From NCBI GenBank assembly GCA_025351345.1, contig JANXWB010000081.1, positions 1 to 36,967 of the forward strand: a stretch of 36,967 nt of DNA, read 5' to 3'. The notes below the pieces were generated by a model. The model made no database searches. It worked only from the letters and a program-made list of their open reading frames with translations, and was not told the DNA's origin. Positions 1 through 8,104 of the stretch are shown piece by piece. Position 1 is the stretch's first letter. Every line of letters begins with the position of its first letter. The stretch is from Synechococcales cyanobacterium GL140_1_metabat_312 (GTDB taxonomy: Bacteria; Cyanobacteriota; Cyanobacteriia; Leptolyngbyales; Leptolyngbyaceae). A program made the translations under genes and the position numbers.

Positions 1-139
1 TGGCTCGGCTTCATCGAAAAACGCTTTGCTATTCTAAATGCGTAAAAATGCTGGCACACTCAATTAGATTGCTACTTCACTACTTAAAATTTGAGGATGT
101 CCCAGTCCCACTTCGAGACATACCTTAATTCAGCAACGC
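1..139 (+). mobile_element. Right end of an IS1-like insertion sequence (left part outside window)
   Basis: The window opens inside what looks like an insertion sequence. It contains the C-terminal coding part of an IS1-type transposase (3-128), and just after its stop, near 118-139, a stretch that on the minus strand reads GGCGTTGCTGAATTAAGG. This resembles terminal inverted repeats of cyanobacterial insertion sequences from memory. The matching left repeat and any target duplication lie outside the window, so the exact end at about 139 is inferred. The element stops some 25 bp short of the asnS stop codon. Confidence 0.45.
3..128 (+). CDS. IS1-family transposase, C-terminal 41 residues (partial)
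   Basis: Frame 3 is open from the window edge to a TAA at 126-128. It translates to a basic peptide containing RLHRKTLCYSK, then HSIRLLLHYLKF and a VPVPL tail. This matches, as remembered, the characteristic C-terminus of IS1-family DDE transposases of cyanobacteria, where a Lys/Ser-rich segment follows the last acidic catalytic residue. The catalytic core is not in the window, so activity cannot be judged. It runs convergently toward asnS. A second open frame over positions 1-45 is short and has no recognisable content. Confidence 0.6.
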   Translation, partial: ARLHRKTLCYSKCVKMLAHSIRLLLHYLKFEDVPVPLRDIP

Positions 140-163
140 CAATATTTTTTTAAATACGTTAGT

Positions 164-1570
164 TTAAAACTCGACATTCATCGGAGTACGGGGAAATGGA
201 ATCACATCTCGAATATTGGCCATGCCCGTCATAAACTGGACCAGACGTTCAAAGCCAAGCCCGAAGCCTGCATGAGGGACTGTGCCATAACGCCGTAAGT
301 CCAAATACCACCAGTAAACTTCTGGATCAAGTCCTTGGGCACGAATACGCGATTCCAGCACGTCCAGTCGTTCTTCCCTTTGCGATCCACCGATGATTTC
401 CCCAATCTTCGGAGCTAAGATATCCATGGCTGAAACCGTTTTCCCGCCATCATCCAGACGCATATAAAAGGCTTTAATTTCGGTCGGATAGTTGGTAACA
501 ATCACAGGTTTTTTAAAATATTCCTCTGCTAACCAGCGTTCATGCTCCGATTGCATATCTATGCCCCAAGCGATCGGATACTCAAAAGCTTTGTTAGATT
601 TCTCTAGAAGTGCGATCGCTTCTGTATAGGTCACCCGAGCAAATTCACTATTGATAATATTGTCCGCAGTATCCAAAACACTATCATCAATGCGCTGCTG
701 TAAAAATTCCATATCCTCTTGGCAAGTTTCCATCACATGTTTAAATACATATTTTAGAAATGACTCGGCCAAATCCATATCACCTTTCAGATCACAAAAG
801 GCCATCTCCGGCTCCACCATCCAAAACTCAGCTAAATGCCGAGACGTGTTTGAATTCTCAGCTCGGAAGGTTGGGCCAAAGGTATAGACATCACTAAAGG
901 CCATCGCCATAATTTCGGCTTCAAGTTGACCGCTGACGGTGAGATAAGTCGGTTTACCAAAGAAGTCTTGACTGAAGTCTACTTTCCCTTCTTTAATGGG
1001 CAATTTATTTAAATCAAATCGCGTGACCGAGAACATTTCCCCAGCACCTTCGCAATCACTCGCGGTCAATATCGGCGTATGCACCCACAAAAATCCCCGT
1101 TCTTGGAAGAACTGATGAACCGCCGCTGCACAAGCATTCCGCACTCTGAATACTGCACTTAAGGTATTGGTCCGCGATCGTAAATGCCCAATGTCGCGCA
1201 GAAATTCAAAGGAATGACGTTTCTTCTGTAATGGATAGGTTTCTGGATCAGCCTCGCCATGCACCGTTAGGGCGATCGCTTGCATTTCAAGGCGTTGACC
1301 TTTACCGGGAGACGGCACCAATTTACCTTCAATTTCGACCGAAGCTCCGGTATTAATGCGTTTGATAGATTCGGCATAGCCTACGATCGCATCACTCACC
1401 ACCACTTGCAGCCCCGCCATCGAGGAGCCATCATTCACTTCAATGAATGTAAACGTCTTTTGTTCGCGCTTAGTTCTAACCCAGCCGCGAATAATAACTG
1501 TGGTATCAGGTTCACCACTCCGAAGAACTTGAGAAATACGAAAAACGGAACATTGAGTCGGCTGAGTCAT
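164..1570 (-). CDS. asnS: Asparaginyl-tRNA synthetase
   Basis: Charges tRNA-Asn with asparagine in the cytoplasm; class IIb aminoacyl-tRNA synthetase. The 468 residues are the normal family length. An N-terminal OB-fold anticodon-binding domain (about residues 15-110, with [11 protein letters not shown] and FIEVNDGSS) precedes the class II catalytic core. Motif 2 is visible as [21 protein letters not shown] and motif 3 as [12 protein letters not shown] near the C-terminus. The ATG at 1568-1570 gives the expected start. It is transcribed alone, with an IS1-like element end about 25 bp beyond its stop. No frameshift or missing motif is seen. Confidence 0.97.
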   Translation of the reverse strand: MTQPTQCSVFRISQVLRSGEPDTTVIIRGWVRTKREQKTFTFIEVNDGSSMAGLQVVVSDAIVGYAESIKRINTGASVEIEGKLVPSPGKGQRLEMQAIALTVHGEADPETYPLQKKRHSFEFLRDIGHLRSRTNTLSAVFRVRNACAAAVHQFFQERGFLWVHTPILTASDCEGAGEMFSVTRFDLNKLPIKEGKVDFSQDFFGKPTYLTVSGQLEAEIMAMAFSDVYTFGPTFRAENSNTSRHLAEFWMVEPEMAFCDLKGDMDLAESFLKYVFKHVMETCQEDMEFLQQRIDDSVLDTADNIINSEFARVTYTEAIALLEKSNKAFEYPIAWGIDMQSEHERWLAEEYFKKPVIVTNYPTEIKAFYMRLDDGGKTVSAMDILAPKIGEIIGGSQREERLDVLESRIRAQGLDPEVYWWYLDLRRYGTVPHAGFGLGFERLVQFMTGMANIRDVIPFPRTPMNVEF

Positions 1571-1649
1571 GGAAGAACCGCGCTACACATCTACTAGAAG
1601 AGATTATGAATCATAATGTGAAATAGCGATTAATTGGGGAGATTGGAAG

Positions 1650-1865
1650 ATGCAAACGATCGATGCCACGAGGCTGAAGCATTGGAGTGTGCAGGAATAT
1701 CGCCGCATGAGTGAGTTGGGAATTCTCAATCCAGATGAACGAACAGAATTGATTTCAACGCCCACAGGCTATAGTACCCATCTCAACATCAGTCAAACTC
1801 ATTCAATCGCCCTGCTATCCTTTCCCGATCGACTCCTTTGGCTGACCGATATTTTTATACCCTAA
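1650..1865 (+). pseudogene. Uma2 (DUF820) family protein, N-terminal remnant
   Basis: Seventy-one codons. Residues 8-36 (HWSVQEYRRM, then GILNPDERTELI) match the opening of the Uma2/DUF820 proteins, which are PD-(D/E)XK nuclease-fold proteins of about 190 residues found in many copies in cyanobacteria. The sequence departs from the family straight after ELI and stops, so the nuclease core with its acidic and lysine residues is missing. It is therefore read as a truncated relic, probably an internal deletion followed by drift. It is divergent from asnS, 79 bp away. A small functional peptide is possible but has no support. Confidence 0.55.
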
Positions 1866-1876
1866 ATAAAACTGAA

Positions 1877-2287
1877 TTACTTTGGCTGCTCTAAACGGAT
1901 GGGAGACTGATTTGTTGAATCTGTAACCGATCGTATTCCCATCGCCCAGGTCGCGAGTCCCCAACCGACCAAAATGCCCATACCGCCAAAGCGCACAATT
2001 TGCCAAAAGTACTCACGAAGCCCCAACCAAGACACCAATTGACTTTCAAGACGCATTTCCACATCATCCAGTTCAACCGCAAGTCGTTCGAGTTCTGCCT
2101 TTAGCTCGGGTCGGCTTGTTTTCAGATCTTGACATTTTGCTTGCAATTGATCTCTAAGGGCTTCGTCGGCCTGCACTTGATCATACCGATCGCGAAATTG
2201 AGCAATGGTTTCCTCTAGCTCCAGAAGAGCCGTACCGATTTCATCAGAATTGGGCGCGATCGGCAAAGGGGCAGAGTCAGACGGCAT
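1877..2287 (-). CDS. Conserved cyanobacterial protein, coiled coil plus one C-terminal membrane segment
   Basis: I do not recognise a function. About 136 residues: an acidic, Pro/Ser-rich start, a long charged helix with heptad character (about residues 20-95, many Glu/Leu/Gln, e.g. LELEETIAQF and LKAELERLAVELDDVEMRLES), then a hydrophobic segment (FGGMGILVGWGLATWAMG) that should cross the membrane near the C-terminus. The frame extends 27 codons further upstream, but that would overlap the divergent gene at 2322. The ATG at 2285-2287 leaves a 34-bp shared promoter gap and is preferred. Probably a tail-anchored coiled-coil protein. Confidence 0.7.
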   Translation of the reverse strand: MPSDSAPLPIAPNSDEIGTALLELEETIAQFRDRYDQVQADEALRDQLQAKCQDLKTSRPELKAELERLAVELDDVEMRLESQLVSWLGLREYFWQIVRFGGMGILVGWGLATWAMGIRSVTDSTNQSPIRLEQPK

Positions 2288-2321
2288 AATAGAAGAAGAA
2301 TTAAGAGCTTGATTAAAATCT

Positions 2322-2588
2322 ATGACACAATCCATAACTAGCAACGCTGTCAACCTCGATTTAGGCATAGAACCTCTTGAACTGGCTCAAGCCCTAGCCC
2401 AGACCTTAGCAATAGGCCATAAAGACTGGCATCGTCTCCAAGCCAATCGTTCAGCTCGGGCTAAGGAGCAAACGGCGGCGGCATTAGTTTATTTGCTTAA
2501 GGGAGACAATGACCAAGCCCTAGCCCATCTTCAACAAGCGGCGGGATGGCTCGATCGATCGATTTCGTCTCCTGGCTGTCCGCATTAG
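2322..2588 (+). CDS. Small conserved cyanobacterial protein (DUF6439-like)
   Basis: Eighty-eight residues, no signal peptide. The region from about residue 18 (ELAQALAQTLAIG, DWHRLQANRSARAKEQ) to residue 80 (LVYLLKGDNDQALAHLQQAAGWLD) forms helical, TPR-like repeats. It matches from memory a short protein conserved across cyanobacteria and annotated as DUF6439. No catalytic residues are evident and the function is unknown. It is divergently paired with the coiled-coil gene on the other strand, 34 bp away, so the two probably share a promoter region. Confidence 0.75.
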   Translation: MTQSITSNAVNLDLGIEPLELAQALAQTLAIGHKDWHRLQANRSARAKEQTAAALVYLLKGDNDQALAHLQQAAGWLDRSISSPGCPH

Positions 2589-2603
2589 ATGTCGAAAAAT
2601 AAT

Positions 2604-2843
2604 CTATGCTTTTCGACCCAGAAGAATTTTGCGGCTATTACGGGTTTGCTGCTGATGGCAGACCATGACGCAAGACACATTGGCAATTCGCGCAGAATAG
2701 GTGGTGGGTGCTGTTGAATTGGACGTTGCACCCGCCATAGGCTGACAAAGCAGCGTTAGTAAGCACGAACAACCAGCTAACAAGACTAAATCCAGCTGAC
2801 GATGATTAAAGGACATGAAATGATGCGCTAACCGATGGGTCAT
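2604..2843 (-). CDS. Possible small secreted protein (uncertain)
   Basis: Seventy-nine codons in the 345-bp gap between 2588 and 2934. From the internal Met at residue 10 the product starts like a signal peptide: a basic residue, then the hydrophobic run LVLLAGCSCLLTLLCQPMAGA. The remainder is short, Thr/Ser-rich then basic, and unlike anything I recognise. It has no convincing ribosome-binding site. It may be a chance reading frame; it is listed because nothing else explains the gap. Confidence 0.3.
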   Translation of the reverse strand: MTHRLAHHFMSFNHRQLDLVLLAGCSCLLTLLCQPMAGATSNSTAPTTYSARIANVSCVMVCHQQQTRNSRKILLGRKA

Positions 2844-2933
2844 GGACGAGTACGGATTGGGGACGTTTCTGGAGACAAGATACCCTAATTTTAGCTAATT
2901 CGCTCAGATATTAAAAGATGATTAAATCGTCAT

Positions 2934-3380
2934 TTAGGTAAAAAGAGGAGATCGCGACGTAAATCGCATCTTCTTACAAAGACGTAACTGGGTACCGCAT
3001 GGGTTCCATTGAACTTGATCAAATACTTGATGCAATATAAACAAGCCGCGCCCCGATTCAGTGTCATCATGGAGCGTTTCTTCTAGGTTAGATTTGAAAG
3101 CATCGGGCGGCGTAAAGCCAGAACCTTGGTCGCAAATGAGCCACTCACATCGATCGTCGCTATGGGAAAATAATACTGAAATACTTTTGCCTGGATCGAG
3201 CTTGTTTCCATGTTTTGCTGCATTTACTAATGCTTCTTGTAGCCCCAAATGCACCTCGGCGTGCCAATGGGATGGGATACAATCGAGCAACAGCTCTAAA
3301 ACAGGTAACAAATACAGCGTTGACGTAAAACTAACCGTCATTGCCGATCGCCCAGTTATTCGAGGTAATTTCGCAAACAC
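2934..3380 (-). CDS. RsbW-type anti-sigma regulatory factor (GHKL serine kinase)
   Basis: Small cytoplasmic ATP-binding protein of the HATPase_c_2 family. In partner-switching systems such proteins bind a sigma factor or phosphorylate an anti-anti-sigma STAS protein. The N box is seen as E49-A-L-V-N53-A-A-K-H-G-N, the G1 box as D84-Q-G-S-G-F and the G2 box as G110-R-G-L. At about 148 residues it has the stand-alone length, with no sensor domain. The start used is a GTG at 3378-3380; an ATG at 3341 would give 135 residues but cut into the first conserved strand. It lies 140 bp downstream of the J-domain gene on the same strand. No partner STAS or PP2C gene is in the window. Confidence 0.85.
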   Translation of the reverse strand: MFAKLPRITGRSAMTVSFTSTLYLLPVLELLLDCIPSHWHAEVHLGLQEALVNAAKHGNKLDPGKSISVLFSHSDDRCEWLICDQGSGFTPPDAFKSNLEETLHDDTESGRGLFILHQVFDQVQWNPCGTQLRLCKKMRFTSRSPLFT

Positions 3381-3520
3381 AGTAAACCCCGTATCGTTGA
3401 ATCAACAATGTGTGTATCTACTTATCTACGTACATACCTTAACTCTACATGAACTTTAGGAATACATTTGATGTTTTTTGGGGATCGCATTTTTACTTTC
3501 AAAACAATATTAAATGAAAC

Positions 3521-4096
3521 TTACATCGATCGAAATGATGTTTCCTGGACTTGACGTTTCAACGATCGGAGGTCTTGATGAAGCTTGGCCACAAGATCGC
3601 GGTTAGTTGGGTTGGTGGCGAGGGCTTTTTGCAGATAGCGTAGGGCTTGAGGGTAATGACGATCGCGCATAAGACGGCGACCCTGTTGCTGGTAGGCGAT
3701 GGCACACCACTGCTGGACTTCAAGATCGTCGGGAAGTTTAGAGGTTAGCGCCTCGACTAGAGCGATCGCACTGGCAAAGCGCTGCTGAGCAAATAGATGC
3801 CGCAACCGTTCATAGGCATTATATTTCAGTAGATTTTCTGGAGTTTTAGGAACGTTCGCAGAAACGGGATTTTGTGAGGGGCTTGCGGCTTGGCTCGGGG
3901 CAGTATGGGCTAGAAGATATTTATAGGCGATCGTGATCGTGAGAAAAATATCTGACGTATTTTGATTAGATGTACTTTGATGAGCTGTGGTATCAGGATG
4001 ATGTTGACGTGCCAAAATCCGGTAAGCCTGTTTGACTTGTTCACGGGACGCACCGGGTTTTAGTCCAAGCGATCGATAATAATCCTCCAATTTCAT
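3521..4096 (-). CDS. J-domain protein with TPR-like C-terminus
   Basis: A DnaJ-family co-chaperone that should stimulate a DnaK ATPase. The J domain occupies residues 1-70 with the diagnostic H33-P34-D35 motif inside QHHPDT. There is no Gly/Phe region, zinc finger or C-terminal substrate domain, so it is a type III J protein. Residues 95-185 (AYERLRHLFAQQRFASAIALVEAL, ALRYLQKALATNPTNRDLVAKL) form about two tetratricopeptide-like helix pairs, probably for client or membrane-partner binding. The ATG at 4094-4096 is clear. It follows the clpR-clpP3 operon but is separated from it by a strong terminator, so it needs its own promoter. Confidence 0.88.
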   Translation of the reverse strand: MKLEDYYRSLGLKPGASREQVKQAYRILARQHHPDTTAHQSTSNQNTSDIFLTITIAYKYLLAHTAPSQAASPSQNPVSANVPKTPENLLKYNAYERLRHLFAQQRFASAIALVEALTSKLPDDLEVQQWCAIAYQQQGRRLMRDRHYPQALRYLQKALATNPTNRDLVAKLHQDLRSLKRQVQETSFRSM

Positions 4097-4119
4097 AGCT
4101 AACCTTAAACCCTGATCAA

Positions 4120-4157
4120 AACAAAAGTGGCAGAACTCAATCTATGAATTCTGCCAC
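4120..4157 (-). terminator. Rho-independent terminator of the clpR-clpP3 operon
   Basis: On the minus strand a perfect 9-bp stem GTGGCAGAA/TTCTGCCAC (arms 4149-4157 and 4127-4135) with a 13-nt loop is followed by TTTTGTTTT. This is a textbook intrinsic terminator, 26 bp after the clpP3 stop codon and 24 bp before the J-domain gene start. Confidence 0.85.
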
Positions 4158-4182
4158 CTCTTTCTAGATTTGGACGGAAACC

Positions 4183-4779
4183 CTATTTCAAGGTTTCAAT
4201 CACTTGGTCAATCAGACCATAATCTCGGGCTTCGGCTGCCGACATAAAGTAGTCCCGATCGGTATCTTTCTCAATTTTCTCAACGGTCTGACCACTGCGC
4301 TTAGCTAGAATCTCATTCAGCAAGGTCTTGATGCGAAGAATTTCTCGCGCCTCAATTTCAATGTCCGTTGCTTGACGACGGCCTGTTCCACCGAGCGGTT
4401 GGTGAATCATGATGCGGGCGTGGGGCAAGGCAAGACGCTTTCCTTTACTGCCCGCTGACAATAAAAATGCGCCCATACTAGCGGCCAGACCGACACAAAT
4501 GGTGATCACTTCTGACTTGATGTATTGCATCGTGTCATAAATTGCCATTCCAGCGGTGACGGATCCGCCAGGGGAATTGATATACAGATAAATCGGCTTG
4601 GACGGATCCTCGGAATCGAGATATAACATCGCCGCAATAATAGAGTTCGCTAGGGAGTCGGTCACTTCCTGGCCTAGGAAAATAATCCGCTCTTGGCTCA
4701 GGCGAGTGTAGATACTGACCCATTGCTCGTAGGTGCTACCGGGTAGGCGGTATGGGACTTTTGGCTCGCCGATAGGCAT
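4183..4779 (-). CDS. clpP: ATP-dependent Clp protease proteolytic subunit, active (ClpP3 type)
   Basis: Serine peptidase subunit of the Clp degradation chamber. At 198 residues it has the normal length. By alignment with E. coli ClpP the triad is S101 (in GLAASMGAF), H126 (in MIHQP) and D176 (in DTDRDYF), all present. In cyanobacteria a clpP gene directly behind clpR encodes ClpP3, which joins ClpR in a mixed heptamer-based core working with ClpC. The gene lies 43 bp behind clpR and ends in a strong terminator, so the two form an operon. The name ClpP3 rests on this context. Confidence 0.96.
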   Translation of the reverse strand: MPIGEPKVPYRLPGSTYEQWVSIYTRLSQERIIFLGQEVTDSLANSIIAAMLYLDSEDPSKPIYLYINSPGGSVTAGMAIYDTMQYIKSEVITICVGLAASMGAFLLSAGSKGKRLALPHARIMIHQPLGGTGRRQATDIEIEAREILRIKTLLNEILAKRSGQTVEKIEKDTDRDYFMSAAEARDYGLIDQVIETLK

Positions 4780-4822
4780 GGGGAAATCGCTCCAATTGAT
4801 GATAAATATTCAGATCCAGACT

Positions 4823-5491
4823 TTAGATTCCAGCAGGAATGGGTGTGGGTAAGTCTTTGGTGCTTTCGAGAACGCGATCGATCAGGCCATATTCTTTCGC
4901 TTCGTGGGGCGTTAGATAAAACATCCGATCGGTGTCTTTAGCGATTTTTTCCACCGTTTGCCCGGTGTTTCTGGCCATAATATCAAGGACGGCAGTCTTG
5001 TTAATAATCGCTTCCTTAGCCCGGATTTGAATGTCTGTCGCTTGACCTTGAGCACCCGTACGCGATTGGCTCAAGGTAATGGTCGCATGGGGCAAACTCG
5101 CCCGAAAGCCTTTTGCACCGGACGACAGAATCATCGCTGCTGTCCCCATAGCCTGACCGAGACAGATGGTGTGGATGGGTGGTTTGATGTACTGCATGGT
5201 GTCGCAGATGGCGAAGGCTTCAGTTTCATAACCGATCGTCTCGCCGTCGTACCAAGAGGTTCCGGTGGAGTTGATGTAAAAGAAGATAGGCTTCTCAGGG
5301 TCATCAAACTGCAAGTAGAGCAATTGCGCGATGATCAGTTCCGTGACATCAATTCCGATGCGACGTTTGACATCATCTGAAGAATAAAGCGGTAAACCCA
5401 GATAAACAATACGCTCCTTCAGCAGAAGCGATGCAATATCCGGGGGCGGAGTGCGATAGGACTGGTCGCCGTAATACTGTGTCTGACTCAT
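4823..5491 (-). CDS. clpR: ClpR, proteolytically inactive Clp subunit
   Basis: ClpP paralogue with all three catalytic positions lost. Hand alignment to the neighbouring ClpP gives Gly for the nucleophile Ser (LGQAMGTAAM against [10 protein letters not shown]), Ser for His (TLSQS against MIHQP) and Met for Asp (DRMFY against DRDYF). This is the hallmark of ClpR in cyanobacteria and plastids, where it forms a mixed core with ClpP3. It also has the extra loop NSTGTSWYDGETIGYETE where ClpP has NSPGGSV. The frame runs to 5566, but the ATG at 5489-5491 (MSQTQYYGDQ) gives 222 residues and fits ClpR better; the longer form would add 25 residues without obvious conservation. Confidence 0.94.
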   Translation of the reverse strand: MSQTQYYGDQSYRTPPPDIASLLLKERIVYLGLPLYSSDDVKRRIGIDVTELIIAQLLYLQFDDPEKPIFFYINSTGTSWYDGETIGYETEAFAICDTMQYIKPPIHTICLGQAMGTAAMILSSGAKGFRASLPHATITLSQSRTGAQGQATDIQIRAKEAIINKTAVLDIMARNTGQTVEKIAKDTDRMFYLTPHEAKEYGLIDRVLESTKDLPTPIPAGI

Positions 5492-5592
5492 AGCGTTTAA
5501 TCTCGGGTTGCCTGAACCTGTAACAACAATCTGCGCACCCACAGGTTTTATGGCCTGCCTGAACACCCTCAGCTACAGGAGCGAGTTTCTTT

Positions 5593-5598
5593 ATAATA
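5593..5598 (-). promoter_or_regulatory. Candidate -10 box for clpR-clpP3
   Basis: On the minus strand TATTAT lies about 100 bp upstream of the clpR ATG, with TTCACT-like sequence further upstream at slightly off-standard spacing. The opposite strand here reads TATAAT, so the site could equally serve rightward transcription into the long intergenic region. Confidence 0.3.
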
Positions 5599-5707
5599 CA
5601 GCGCTGTGTGAAGTGAAGTGGGATTTTTCGGTGGGGAGAACCGTATTTTTGTGATATCGGAGGAGCGGCGGTGGGAACGAGCTAGTCCTAAGTCAAAAAA
5701 TATCAAA

Positions 5708-5745
5708 AAATAAGGCGTAACCTTAGTGGCTACACCCTTATTTAC
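5708..5745 (-). terminator. Terminator-like hairpin on the minus strand inside the clpR upstream region
   Basis: On the minus strand AATAAGG(GTGT) pairs with (ACG)CCTTATT around a loop of about 13 nt, with a small internal bulge, and is followed by TTTTTTGATATTTTTT. The shape and the U-rich tail fit an intrinsic terminator for a leftward transcript starting somewhere between 5750 and 6200. No protein gene there would use it, which implies a short non-coding transcript or a block on leftward read-through. Confidence 0.45.
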
Positions 5746-6208
5746 ACCTAATTGAACCGCTCAAAGCAACGCTCGGTTTCAAAACTCTTTGCATCCTGCG
5801 TCTAATGTATTAATCAGCATTGAGGACAAAGAATCCGGAAGGTTGATAAGAAATTAGGAGAGGGATCGATTCGATCGCCTCCCTAATCTCGATTCATAAT
5901 GCAGTCTCGTAACTGAGATAGAGTTTCTGTATAAGAGAAAATTGGGACTTGAATAAATGTTCTGTATAAGTTCGGTCTGGATATGTCCCTACAATAGCGA
6001 GTGAAAACACTGGGGTCATCTAGTACAGGTCGTTTTTTACAGTGATTTTACAGAAGCGTTCTTGAGATGAAGAAGATGTGTACCTTTCGGTAGAGAATCC
6101 GGAAGAGTGGTAAGTCCAAAGGGTAGATATACGATCGTCTGCCTAAAGACCTATAGACTAGCAAGGGTATGGTGAGAATTGTATTGATGAGTTGAGGAGT
6201 GGCGCGTA

Positions 6209-6844
6209 ATGAGTGATGAGACACAGGATTTTGTGATTTGTGATGGTGATTTGGCGCTCGATCGTCTGGAGACCTATTTGACGGGTTCGACTATTGCTGT
6301 CGATACGGAAACCATGGGATTGCTGCCTCAGCGCGATCGGTTGTGTTTGATACAGCTTTGTGACGACCAAAACCGAGTGACGGTGGTGCGGATTCTGAAG
6401 GGCCAAACCCATGCGCCTAATTTAAGAACGTTAATGGAAGCAACTCAGGTCACAAAGATTTTTCACTTTGCCCGCTTCGACATCACAACTCTGAAGTATC
6501 ACCTAGGCATTTCCGTTAGCCCGATTTTTTGCACTAAGATTGCAAGCAAACTGGCCCGAACCTACTCGCCACGGCATGGATTGAAAGATTTGATTAAGGA
6601 AGTGGTGGGTGTGGAACTCGACAAAACCGCCCAGAGTTCGGACTGGGGGAATGCGGCGAATTTATCTGATGAGCAACTGCGCTATGCGGCGAACGATGTA
6701 CGGTATTTGATTGAGGCTCGCGAGAAACTGATGATAATGTTGGAGCGAGAAGAACGCTTATTGTTAGCAGAGGAATGTTTTGGATGTTTGCCAACGTTTG
6801 CGGAGTTGGACATCGCACAGTACAACAACGTCTTTGAGCACTAG
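6209..6844 (+). CDS. RNase D-like 3'-5' exonuclease (DEDDy)
   Basis: Single-domain 211-residue exonuclease of the RNase D/DnaQ superfamily, expected to trim RNA 3' ends with two metal ions. Exo I is D32-T-E34 (AVDTETMG), Exo II contains D91 (HFARFDITTL), and Exo III is Y159-x3-D163 (YAANDVRYL). It lacks the C-terminal HRDC domains of full-length RNase D, as is usual for the short cyanobacterial version. GAGGAG lies a little far upstream of the ATG at 6209. Its 5' flank is the long structured intergenic region, and a hairpin follows at 6890-6927. Confidence 0.9.
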   Translation: MSDETQDFVICDGDLALDRLETYLTGSTIAVDTETMGLLPQRDRLCLIQLCDDQNRVTVVRILKGQTHAPNLRTLMEATQVTKIFHFARFDITTLKYHLGISVSPIFCTKIASKLARTYSPRHGLKDLIKEVVGVELDKTAQSSDWGNAANLSDEQLRYAANDVRYLIEAREKLMIMLEREERLLLAEECFGCLPTFAELDIAQYNNVFEH

Positions 6845-6889
6845 CGTCTTAAAGGGGTCTAAGTTTTTGTAATCAAATCATAAAAAGCT

Positions 6890-6927
6890 GGGCATTACGC
6901 ACGAAGTAACGATCGTGAATAATGCTC
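6890..6927 (+). terminator. Hairpin downstream of the RNase D-like gene
   Basis: GGGCATTA (6890-6897) pairs with TAATGCTC (6920-6927) with one G-U, and CACGA pairs with TCGTG inside. This gives a two-tier stem-loop 46 bp after the stop codon. There is no T-run behind it, so it may be a weak terminator or an mRNA-stabilising 3' structure. Confidence 0.4.
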
Positions 6928-6984
6928 AACATCGTCGATGAAATTTAAGAGTGCGATTCAACCCGGTGATTCACAGAGAATAAC

Positions 6985-7257
6985 TTAAGCCACTTCTAAG
7001 CTAGAACGAAACGACTGAAAGAACGACCGGACTGCTTTAACAATGGGGGATTTTGAAGTAATGGCCGATCGCATTTCAACGGCATTAGAAGTTGAGGCTA
7101 CCCCCCAAGTTGCAGCTAGAATGTCAGACCATTCAGCACCGGGAGCAATTTCTTCAAGGCTCATGAAGTCATCCATCAAGCCAGAGACTTCGATGCAGAT
7201 GGGTTCTGGAAGGTAAGCAGATTGGAGGGAGGTGTTGAAAGAAAGAGTATTGAACAT
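6985..7257 (-). CDS. Hypothetical protein
   Basis: I do not recognise this. Taking the ATG at 7255-7257, which has GGAG about 15 nt upstream, gives 90 residues: an acidic middle part (GLMDDFMSLEEIAPGAEWSD) and a basic end (KAVRSFFQSFRSSLEVA). There is no signal peptide or membrane segment. The frame stays open to 7455, adding 66 residues without obvious character. It is convergent with the RNase D-like gene. It could be a real lineage-specific gene or a chance frame. Confidence 0.4.
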   Translation of the reverse strand: MFNTLSFNTSLQSAYLPEPICIEVSGLMDDFMSLEEIAPGAEWSDILAATWGVASTSNAVEMRSAITSKSPIVKAVRSFFQSFRSSLEVA

Positions 7258-7544
7258 GACGGCTTGGACTCCATCGACAAAGTTTAGTATTAGTAAAGTC
7301 GAATCAAGGACGAAACTTCTGCGATCGGAACTTAATGAAAGACTTACAAAGATAGGGGTGGGGGAAATCCAGGAAACTCGGTGAAACTCACGGGCAAGTG
7401 AATCAGTAGTTTTCGTTCTTGATGTCCAAAGATTATCATATATCTCCGTAGACATACGCAGGTATTCTGGAATGGTTTAATAAAGGTTTACATAAACTTT
7501 GCAGAATTCTACGCGTACCTTCATCCCTTTTAAGGATCAAAATA

Positions 7545-7901
7545 ATGGCTCCCTCGCACCTACTCAGACTATTGAAACGAATTGAGGTTAATAAATGGGC
7601 GATCGGGATGTTTCTATTGACTTTCATTTCTATGGGGAACACACGAGTTCAGGCCGCCGAAGCGACGACGACCGAGCCTGATTTACCTGAAGAAGTGCTG
7701 CGATCGGAAATTTTGCTGGATGGTCGCTCGCCATTCGATGGAAAACGGCTGACGGCGACAGAATATGCGGAGCTACAACAGGAAATTGAAAAGGCTAACG
7801 TGGTGGAGCCTCAGATCGCTCTGAAGATTCGGAGATTAGTGGGAATGATTAAACTTCGTAAATTTATTAAGCGGGTTTTACCGATCGTGCCTATTAAATA
7901 A
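7545..7901 (+). CDS. Conserved cyanobacterial secreted protein
   Basis: 118 residues with a signal peptide: basic start, hydrophobic WAIGMFLLTFISMG, and likely cleavage after VQA (about residue 37). The mature part holds a conserved-looking block PEEVLRSEILLDGRSPFDGK followed by LTATEYAELQ, which I recall from a family of short exported proteins found across cyanobacteria, and ends in a basic, hydrophobic tail. No enzymatic motif is visible; function unknown, probably periplasmic or thylakoid-lumenal. AAGGA at 7532-7536 is a reasonable ribosome-binding site for the ATG at 7545. Confidence 0.75.
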   Translation: MAPSHLLRLLKRIEVNKWAIGMFLLTFISMGNTRVQAAEATTTEPDLPEEVLRSEILLDGRSPFDGKRLTATEYAELQQEIEKANVVEPQIALKIRRLVGMIKLRKFIKRVLPIVPIK

Positions 7902-7921
7902 TTTTACGTACTCGGCAGGGT

Positions 7922-8041
7922 TTGAAACGGAAGAGATGGGAAGAGATTTCCCTAAATCGCCATGATGCAGAATCTCACAGCATGAAAGGATCTACTGCTC
8001 CGATCGCGGTTCCAGAAGCTATTAAACAGATTTCCAACTGA
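7922..8041 (+). CDS. Possible 39-residue peptide
   Basis: Directly after the preceding secreted-protein gene, a frame opens that reads LKRKRWEEISLNRHDAESHS and then MKGSTAPIAVPEAIKQISN before a TGA at 8039-8041. The composition is protein-like (charged helix, then a Pro/Ala-rich linker). The only start options are TTG at 7922 or an internal ATG at 7982 giving 19 residues. It could be a real small gene translated from TTG, or the degraded tail of something longer. It has no recognised family. Confidence 0.3.
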   Translation: MKRKRWEEISLNRHDAESHSMKGSTAPIAVPEAIKQISN

Positions 8042-8104
8042 AAACCCAGCCAGTCCAATTAGGATAGCTAGGTTTCAATTCATATTGATAAGTAGAACTG
8101 AGGA

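Larger units (their letters stand above)
5567..6208. other. Long intergenic region with hairpins and direct repeats; candidate non-coding RNA locus
   Basis: About 640 bp without a credible gene between the divergent clpR and RNase D genes. It holds a long hairpin at 5856-5888 (arms TTAGGAGAGG and CCTCCCTAA around GATCGATTCGATC), a minus-strand terminator-like stem at 5711-5743, two copies of a 21-nt motif beginning AGAATCCGGAAG (5830 and 6094), and two copies of TTCTGTATAAG 35 bp apart (5925 and 5960). It does not match the 6S, SRP, RNase P or tmRNA signatures I looked for. Confidence 0.5.

Noticed and set aside
1-45. Frame 1 from the window edge (WLGFIEKRFAILNA) as the tail of a gene
   Set aside because: Frame 3 over the same bases gives a much longer, recognisable IS1-type transposase end.
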